DNA from: a bacterium
GTDB lineage: Bacteria; Eremiobacterota; Eremiobacteria; Baltobacterales; Baltobacteraceae
DNA: 10,941 nt
NCBI GenBank assembly: GCA_021782295.1
Contig: JAJXVC010000043.1
Span: 1-10,941 of the forward strand
Direction of reading: 5' to 3'
Shown: positions 6,677 through 10,941 of the stretch, one piece after another
Position numbering within the stretch: position 1 is the stretch's first letter
Layout: every line of letters begins with the position of its first letter
Notes under the pieces: model-generated
The model's database searches: none
The model's input: the letters and a program-made list of their open reading frames with translations, nothing else
Told to the model about the DNA's origin: nothing
Made by a program: the position numbers and the translations under genes

Positions 6677-7056
6677 CAGTCGTGCGCGATATCGGCGTAG
6701 GCGGCGGCGTCGAGCAACTGCTGTGTCTGTGCCTTGTCGCTGAGTTTGATTTTAATGAGCCAGCCCGAGCCGTAGGGATCGTTATTGAGCGCGGCCGGAT
6801 CGCCGTCAACAGCCGTGTTGACCTCGACGATCTCTCCGCCGAGCGGCGTGTAGAGATCGGAGACCGTCTTCACCGATTCGATGACGCCGACGTTCGAAAA
6901 TTGTTCGACCACGGCTCCGACTTTCGGAAGTTCGACGAAGGTGATATCGCCGAGCGAGCCCTGCGCGAAATCGGTAATCCCGATCGTCGCGATCTCACCG
7001 TTCACTTTTGCCCATTCGTGTTCTTTGCTATAGAGCAGGTCGCTTGGAATATTCAC
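6676..7056 (-). CDS. gcvH: Glycine cleavage system H protein
   Basis: GcvH is the small lipoylated shuttle that carries the aminomethyl intermediate from the P protein to the T protein and is then reoxidised by the L protein. The 126-residue product has the standard KEHEWAKV start of the fold (residues 11-18) and the lipoylation motif ESVKTVSDLYTP, with Lys63 as the predicted lipoyl site. The GEIVEVN and GWLIKIKL segments close the beta-barrel. The start is GTG (7056-7054), overlapping the gcvT stop as GTGA, with GGGAG five to six bases upstream. It sits between gcvT and gcvPA in the normal order. Lipoate synthase and ligase genes are not in the window. Confidence 0.97.
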   Translation of the reverse strand: MNIPSDLLYSKEHEWAKVNGEIATIGITDFAQGSLGDITFVELPKVGAVVEQFSNVGVIESVKTVSDLYTPLGGEIVEVNTAVDGDPAALNNDPYGSGWLIKIKLSDKAQTQQLLDAAAYADIAHD

Positions 7057-8168
7057 CGGTCTCCCTTTCGTTCGGTTTTTTGGCGTTTATAAAACGGCAT
7101 CGGTACCACCGCGGCATCGTGGCGCTCGCCGCGCACTTCGACCTGGAGGTTCGTGCCGATGGTTGCTGCGTCTTTTTCGACGAGCGCGGTCGCGATATTG
7201 GCGTTCCCGACCGCAGGAGCGATCGAGCCGCTGCGAATCTCTCCGACGCGCTTCTCCCCGGAAAAGACCGGATAGCCTTCGCGCGCACCGACGCGCCCGG
7301 CCATCTTCAATCCGACGATACGCTGGAAGCGATCCTCTTCGAGTTGTTTCGCGAGCGCCCCCTTACCCGTAAATTCCGGCTTCGAGAGCTTTAACGCCCA
7401 GGTAAGGCCGGCCTGAACGGGGGTGATCTCTTCGGTCATTTCGTGGCCGTAGAGCGGCATGCCGGCTTCGAGGCGCAGCACGTCGCGCGCGCCGAGACCG
7501 CACGGGATGAGCCCCTCTCCTGCATGTGCGGCGAGCAATGCGCGCCAGATTGCCGACGCGCGGTCGCCGGGCAAAAAGAGTTCGAAGCCATCCTCGCCGG
7601 TATATCCGGTGCGCGCGAGCGTCACCGGTACGCCGTCGACCTTCGCCTCGGCGCAGAAATAGTATTTGACCGCCGCGAGATCGATGTCGACATGTTTTTG
7701 CAACATGGCGACTGCCGACGGGCCCTGGATCGCGATCAGCGCGGCGTCGCCGTGGAGGCTGCGCAGCCGCACGTCGCCGCTGCGGTGCGCATTGAGATGC
7801 GCCCACATTTTATCGGCGTTACCCGCATTGACGACGAGCAACCAGCGGTCGGGAAGGCGATAGAAAATCACATCGTCGTGCGCGCCGCCGTCGGCATTGC
7901 AGAAAATATTATAACGCGCTTGGAACGGTTTCATCGTCGCAACTTCGTTGATGGTCAGCCCATCGGCCCACGCCGCGACGTCATTTCCCTCGAGGATGAA
8001 TTGCCCCATATGCGAGAGGTCGAAGAGGCCGGCACGATGCCGAACGGCGTCGTGCTCTTTGAGAATACCCGAGTACTGAACCGGCATGCTGAAACCGCCG
8101 AATGGAACCATGCGTGCATGCAGAGCCACGTGCTCTTCATAGAGCGCGGTCCGCCGTTCCGAGGTCAT
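7053..8168 (-). CDS. gcvT: Aminomethyltransferase, glycine cleavage T protein
   Basis: GcvT releases ammonia from the aminomethyl-lipoyl group on GcvH and transfers the one-carbon unit to tetrahydrofolate, forming 5,10-methylene-THF. The 371-residue protein shows the T-protein signatures in order: MVPFGGFSMPVQY at 20-32, GLFDLSHMGQ at 47-56, the folate-site segment NADGGAHDD with Asp98-Asp99 (the position of the catalytic Asp), and TGYTGEDGFELF near 200. LGARDVLRLEAGMPLYGHE and the C-terminal barrel with GEIRSGS follow. The ATG overlaps the stop of the upstream thioesterase in an ATGA arrangement, and the stop overlaps the GTG of gcvH. Length is typical (about 360-370). It is the first gcv gene of the cluster. 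Confidence 0.97.
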   Translation of the reverse strand: MTSERRTALYEEHVALHARMVPFGGFSMPVQYSGILKEHDAVRHRAGLFDLSHMGQFILEGNDVAAWADGLTINEVATMKPFQARYNIFCNADGGAHDDVIFYRLPDRWLLVVNAGNADKMWAHLNAHRSGDVRLRSLHGDAALIAIQGPSAVAMLQKHVDIDLAAVKYYFCAEAKVDGVPVTLARTGYTGEDGFELFLPGDRASAIWRALLAAHAGEGLIPCGLGARDVLRLEAGMPLYGHEMTEEITPVQAGLTWALKLSKPEFTGKGALAKQLEEDRFQRIVGLKMAGRVGAREGYPVFSGEKRVGEIRSGSIAPAVGNANIATALVEKDAATIGTNLQVEVRGERHDAAVVPMPFYKRQKTERKGDR

Positions 8169-8599
8169 GCCTTTTGTTTCTCCTTAGGATCGGTGTTGAG
8201 GAAATTGAGTGTCGCATGGGCCACGACCGACTCGCCGCTCCGGACGAAAACCTCGCCGTAACAGATACGCCGACCGGCGCGAATCACGCTCGCCTCGGCG
8301 ATGAGATCGTGCGGAGCAAGCGCCGGAGCGAGAAAGTTACATTGCAGCGAAACGGTCGTCGTGTTTTGCTCTCGCCCGTAGATCGAAGCGAGTGCTACGT
8401 AAAATGCGGTGTCGCAGAGGGAGACGATCGCACCGCCGTGCACTGCACCGGTGCCGTTGGTCACCTCTTCGCGAAACGGCATACGCAGCACCGCGCGCCC
8501 ACGCTCGACCGAGTCGAGCTTGAGCCCGAGAACCGCGACGAAGCGCGACTTTTCCTTCTCCCACGAATGGAAGTGGTAGCGCGACGACTCACTGGACAC
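8165..8599 (-). CDS. PaaI-type hotdog-fold acyl-CoA thioesterase
   Basis: A 144-residue single-domain hotdog protein of the PaaI/YbgC-like thioesterase group, which hydrolyses acyl-CoA or aryl-CoA thioesters. The catalytic region reads NGTGAVHGGAIVSLCDTAF: the HGG at 54-56 and Asp63 eight residues on match the PaaI active-site arrangement, with Asn48 in the usual loop. The last strands (SLQCNFLAPA, GEVFVRSGESVVAHATLNFL) complete the fold. The start is GTG at 8599; I see no better in-frame start, and only a distant GGGAG upstream. It follows the SDR gene after a 32-base gap, and its stop overlaps the gcvT start (ATGA). Next to a dienoyl-CoA-reductase-like SDR it may act in acyl-CoA turnover, but the substrate cannot be read from the sequence. 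It has no evident role in glycine cleavage. Confidence 0.87.
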   Translation of the reverse strand: MSSESSRYHFHSWEKEKSRFVAVLGLKLDSVERGRAVLRMPFREEVTNGTGAVHGGAIVSLCDTAFYVALASIYGREQNTTTVSLQCNFLAPALAPHDLIAEASVIRAGRRICYGEVFVRSGESVVAHATLNFLNTDPKEKQKA

Positions 8600-8631
8600 G
8601 GGCGCAGTGTACTCCCAGCGCGGCTCCTCCG

Positions 8632-9459
8632 CTACGGCTTTTGTGCCCCGCCCAACGCCGCCATCGCTTCTTCATAGGCCCCGCGGAAGTTAAACGCACC
8701 TCCATGCAGCCATTGCGCGCCGTCGACGGCGAGCGTTGCGCCGCTGATCCACTGCGCTTCATCGCCGCAGAGCCAAAGCGCGGCGCGCGAGATATCCGCG
8801 GGCTCTCCGAGGCGCCCGAGAGGCACCGCCTTGCGGGCACGCTCTTCGATATCGGCGACGCTCCAAAGGTTCTTATCGGTTCCCTCGGTGTGAATCGGTC
8901 CCGGCGCAATGCAGTTGGCGCGAATGCCGTAACGCCCCCACTCCGAGGCGAGCGTTCTCGTCATCGCTAAAACACCTGCCTTCGCGCTCGCGGAATGAAT
9001 CGCACCGGGTTCTCCGCTCCAGGCATACGCTGCAATAATATTGAGAATGCTTCCCTTCGAGGCTTTGAGCATATCGAAGGCGAGACGCGTGCAGTTGAAC
9101 GTCCCGAGCAAAACGATGTCGACGACCGATTTAAAGCCGTTCGGCGAGAGTTGCTCGGCCGGCGCAATAAAATTCCCGGCCGCGTTGTTGACCAGTACGT
9201 CGATCCGTCCGGCGCGTTCGGCGATCTCCTTCATCACCGCTTCGATGCGCGCAACATCGCGCACGTCGGCAGCGAGCCCAAAGGCGCGGCCGCCGGCCGC
9301 CTCGATCGTCTTGACGACGTCATCGAGCTTCTCTTGGCGACGCCCGATCACGCAAACGTGCGCGCCTTCGCGCGCAAACGATTCAGCCATATCTCGCCCG
9401 AGGCCGCTGCCGCCCCCGGTAATGACCGCAACTTTGCCCTCATAACGAAGCCGGCTCAT
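8632..9459 (-). CDS. SDR-family oxidoreductase, 2,4-dienoyl-CoA reductase-like
   Basis: A 275-residue Rossmann-fold short-chain dehydrogenase/reductase. The cofactor motif is TGGGSGLG at 14-21, with GRR (39-41) suited to NADPH, and DV at 65-66. The usual YxxxK is replaced by Ser156-x-x-x-Lys160 (HSASAKAG), with Tyr145 eleven residues before Ser156 and NNAAGNF (Asn96) upstream. As I recall it, this Asn/Tyr/Ser/Lys layout is that of mitochondrial and bacterial SDR-type 2,4-dienoyl-CoA reductases, which use NADPH to remove conjugated double bonds during oxidation of unsaturated fatty acids. IAPGPIHTEGT is also typical. The ATG overlaps the speE stop (ATGA). The neighbouring thioesterase fits acyl-CoA chemistry. 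A different enoyl-CoA-type substrate is possible. Its presence in a polyamine/glycine-cleavage operon has no obvious pathway explanation. Confidence 0.88.
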   Translation of the reverse strand: MSRLRYEGKVAVITGGGSGLGRDMAESFAREGAHVCVIGRRQEKLDDVVKTIEAAGGRAFGLAADVRDVARIEAVMKEIAERAGRIDVLVNNAAGNFIAPAEQLSPNGFKSVVDIVLLGTFNCTRLAFDMLKASKGSILNIIAAYAWSGEPGAIHSASAKAGVLAMTRTLASEWGRYGIRANCIAPGPIHTEGTDKNLWSVADIEERARKAVPLGRLGEPADISRAALWLCGDEAQWISGATLAVDGAQWLHGGAFNFRGAYEEAMAALGGAQKP

Positions 9460-10346
9460 GAAAACGTCTCTCCTTGCGCGGCGAGCATCCGCCGCAGATA
9501 GAGTGGGAGCGAGAATAGACGACGGTGCGTCTGTTCATCGTAGAAAAAACTCTCGCCGCTCAGTTGCGCGCAATATGCGGCGATCTGTTTCGCGTCGAGT
9601 GCGGCGAGATCGACGCGATCGCTGCACGCCAAAAACGCCCACTCGGTATCGAACGCCGGCACGTGGTGCGAAAAGCTCGTTACATGTCGGTAGTGGCGGC
9701 GCAGCGTGCGCGCCATCTTCGCATGCAACGACGCGTTGTGAAAGGCACTCGTGCTCGCTTGCAGCACGTAGATCCCGCCTTCGAGCAGGCGGGCCTTGAT
9801 CGATGCGAAGACCTTTTCGTTGAAGAGAATGTTGCTTGGGCTATCTTCGAGCGGCTCGGTGAGATCGGAGATGATGACGCCGAAGCGTTCTTTGCTCTCC
9901 TGCATGAAGGCGAGCGCATCGCCGACGATCACGCGCGAACGCGGATTTTCGAACGCCCCATCGGCCCACTCCGGTAAATATTTTTTCGAGAGTTCGACGA
10001 CGAGACCGTCGATATCGACCATCGTGACGCGCTCGACGTCGGGGCAACGCAGAACCTCGCGCAACGTTGCGCCTTCCCCGCCACCGAGAATGAGTACCTC
10101 GCGGCGATCGGTCGCCGCGGCGAGCGCCGGGTGAACCAGCGCCTCATGATAGATTTTCTCGTCGCCCTGCGAGCTCTGCGTATCGCCGTCGAGCACCAAC
10201 ATCTTGCCGAAGACGGGCGTTTCGAGTACGGCGATCTGCTGAAACGCCGATTCCCCGGAATAGAAAAGTTTTGAAACGGCATGCTGGTGCAGTTCGGTCG
10301 GCGCAAATTCCTCGACGTACCAGTTCCAACGATCGGTCTTGGGCAT
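9456..10346 (-). CDS. speE: Polyamine aminopropyltransferase (SpeE family, thermospermine-synthase-like)
   Basis: The enzyme transfers an aminopropyl group from decarboxylated AdoMet (made by SpeD) to a di- or polyamine. The 296-residue protein has the family core: LVLDGDTQSSQGDEKIYHEALVHPAL at about 50-75 (a short N-terminal beta domain precedes it), the SAM-type motif GGGEGATLREVL at 88-99, VDID (110-113), GDA (142-144) and the catalytic loop DLTEPLEDSP starting at Asp161. Classical spermidine synthases usually have DSxDP and YHEM there. TQSS...DE..YHE.LVHPAL, DLTEP, and the later HVPAFDTEWAF segment resemble thermospermine synthase (ACL5) instead, so the product may be thermospermine or another triamine/tetraamine. 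The ATG at 10346 has no evident Shine-Dalgarno and sits three bases after a GC hairpin. The stop overlaps the SDR start (ATGA). The aminopropyltransferase call is certain; the acceptor is not. Confidence 0.93.
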   Translation of the reverse strand: MPKTDRWNWYVEEFAPTELHQHAVSKLFYSGESAFQQIAVLETPVFGKMLVLDGDTQSSQGDEKIYHEALVHPALAAATDRREVLILGGGEGATLREVLRCPDVERVTMVDIDGLVVELSKKYLPEWADGAFENPRSRVIVGDALAFMQESKERFGVIISDLTEPLEDSPSNILFNEKVFASIKARLLEGGIYVLQASTSAFHNASLHAKMARTLRRHYRHVTSFSHHVPAFDTEWAFLACSDRVDLAALDAKQIAAYCAQLSGESFFYDEQTHRRLFSLPLYLRRMLAAQGETFS

Positions 10347-10349
10347 AGC

Positions 10350-10372
10350 GGCGCGGGTTCGCTTCGCGCGCC
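10350..10372 (-). other. GC hairpin immediately before the speE start codon
   Basis: On the minus strand GGCGCG, an 11-base loop and CGCGCC form a six-base-pair all-GC stem ending three bases before the speE ATG, where a ribosome-binding site would normally lie. No Shine-Dalgarno is visible in this leader. The hairpin could limit speE translation, or could be chance in GC-rich DNA. Confidence 0.35.
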
Positions 10373-10385
10373 CTCACCCCTCGGA

Positions 10386-10418
10386 GGAAAAGAAAGACCC
10401 TCGCCGTGAGGCGAGGGT
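10386..10418 (-). terminator. Rho-independent-type terminator or attenuator between speD and speE
   Basis: Read on the minus strand, ACCCTCGCC and GGCGAGGGT form a perfect nine-base-pair stem closed by a four-base loop (TCAC; GTGA on the plus strand), followed at once by the T-rich tail CTTTCTTTTCC. This is a good intrinsic-terminator shape placed 42 bases after the speD stop and 40 bases before speE. The T-tract is interrupted by C residues, so termination may be partial. It either ends the speD message, requiring a separate promoter for speE (none is obvious), or acts as an attenuator that sets how much transcription enters speE and the genes behind it. Confidence 0.62.
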
Positions 10419-10434
10419 ACACGAAAGCGTTCGG

Positions 10435-10452
10435 GCGAGCGGCGCGGCTCGC
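10435..10452 (-). other. Hairpin just after the speD stop codon
   Basis: On the minus strand GCGAGC-CGCGCC-GCTCGC gives a six-base-pair stem with a six-base loop, beginning seven bases after the speD TAG. The loop sequence CGCGCC is complementary to the 5' arm (GGCGCG) of the hairpin before speE, so alternative long-range pairing across the terminator is possible. It could protect the 3' end of the speD message. In GC-rich DNA a short match like this may be coincidence. Confidence 0.33.
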
Positions 10453-10459
10453 GGATCGC

Positions 10460-10873
10460 CTACGCCGAGAGCGAGACCGCCTCGTGGTCGCGGGTGACGA
10501 CGTGCGTGAACTGCGCGGCGCCGGATTGCAGGATGCCCCGCTTCACCTCGGTCGTCAGCATCGAAGCGGCACCGAGAACGCGGGCGGCATGCTCGCAGGC
10601 GAGCCAGGGATCGGTATGGTCGCCGCACGTGTAAAAATCCATCGCGGCATAACCGAGCTCCGGCCACGTATGAATCGAAATGTGCGACTCGGCGAGTACG
10701 ACGACCCCCGAGACTCCCTGAGGCTGAAATCTATGAAAGGCGACCTCCATGACGGTCGCTCGTGAAGCATTCGCCGCACCGATCATCATCTCGCGGACGG
10801 CGTCGACATCGGTCAATATACCGAAATCACACCCAGATAGTTCGCACACGATGTGCGTCCCAAGTGCCTTCAA
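10460..10873 (-). CDS. speD: S-adenosylmethionine decarboxylase proenzyme, prokaryotic class 1B
   Basis: SpeD decarboxylates S-adenosylmethionine to provide the aminopropyl donor for SpeE. It is made as a proenzyme that cleaves itself to create a pyruvoyl group. The 137-residue product has LAESHISIHTWPELGYAAMD at 60-79: cleavage is expected between Glu62 and Ser63, with His68 as the processing residue and Cys83 (FYTCG) as the catalytic proton donor. These are the positions known for the Thermotoga-type enzyme. GTHIVCELSGCD at 5-16 is the usual N-terminal strand. The start used is TTG at 10873, with AGGAG eleven bases upstream. The reading frame stays open, without another start codon, to the right edge, so a longer N-terminus cannot be fully excluded. 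It is separated from speE by a 113-base structured gap. Confidence 0.94.
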   Translation of the reverse strand: MKALGTHIVCELSGCDFGILTDVDAVREMMIGAANASRATVMEVAFHRFQPQGVSGVVVLAESHISIHTWPELGYAAMDFYTCGDHTDPWLACEHAARVLGAASMLTTEVKRGILQSGAAQFTHVVTRDHEAVSLSA

Positions 10874-10941
10874 TTTCTGCGCGTCTCCTACGATTTCTCT
10901 GGGGGAATCCCACCTCCGGACTTCGTCGGCTGGCGTCTGTA
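10874..10941 (-). other. Upstream region of speD (cut by the right edge)
   Basis: These 68 bases upstream of speD contain AGGAG as a likely ribosome site, with a purine-rich leader and a GGTGGGATTCCCCC stretch that could form a very short hairpin. I see no convincing -10/-35 pair and cannot assign a known riboswitch. The promoter is probably beyond the edge. Confidence 0.3.

Noticed and set aside
6436..7092. A 218-codon plus-strand open frame opposite gcvPA/gcvH
   Set aside because: Antisense to gcvH with its lipoyl motif and to gcvPA; no independent evidence of coding.
7443..8261. A 272-codon plus-strand open frame opposite gcvT
   Set aside because: It lies entirely antisense to a well-supported gcvT and the end of the thioesterase, with no domain signature and no ribosome site that I can see.

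Overview
The window is GC-rich chromosomal DNA (roughly 60% G+C by eye) from a free-living bacterium. It is tightly packed: nearly every neighbouring pair of genes on the minus strand overlaps by a few bases. The split glycine decarboxylase (gcvPA/gcvPB), the class 1B SpeD and the scpAB pair fit a deep-branching Terrabacteria-like lineage. Candidatus Eremiobacterota (WPS-2) is my best guess, from general resemblance only; nothing in the window proves it. I see no phage, transposon, CRISPR, tRNA or rRNA, and no gene-free stretch over 300 bases.

Layout. Bases 1-2039 (minus strand) hold a four-gene unit transcribed right to left: a NUDIX hydrolase, scpA, scpB and the first 44 codons of a SAM-dependent methyltransferase that runs off the left edge. 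Bases 2040-2277 are a divergent intergenic region. It carries a clear plus-strand promoter whose 18-base spacer contains a perfect TACCC-ATAG-GGGTA inverted repeat, typical of CsoR/CstR-family operators. Bases 2278-3838 (plus strand) hold a sulfide:quinone oxidoreductase-like flavoprotein and then a 32-codon small ORF, likely expressed from that promoter. Together they look like a small sulfide or persulfide response unit.

Bases 3826-10873 (minus strand) hold a convergent eight-gene run, read right to left: speD, speE, a 2,4-dienoyl-CoA-reductase-like SDR, a PaaI-type thioesterase, gcvT, gcvH, gcvPA and gcvPB. SpeD makes decarboxylated S-adenosylmethionine and SpeE transfers its aminopropyl group to a polyamine acceptor. 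The SpeE motifs look closer to thermospermine synthase (ACL5) than to classical spermidine synthase. The gcv genes encode the T, H and P proteins of the glycine cleavage system; the L protein and the lipoylation enzymes are outside the window. From speE to gcvPB the genes overlap by 1-20 bases, apart from one 32-base gap, which suggests one translationally coupled transcript. The one real break is the 113-base speD-speE gap, which holds a terminator-like hairpin between two other GC-rich hairpins and may control how much transcription continues into speE and the gcv genes.

The points most worth a second look are the operator-controlled SQR with its small ORF, the missing canonical third cysteine in that SQR, the ACL5-like SpeE, and the structured speD-speE gap.
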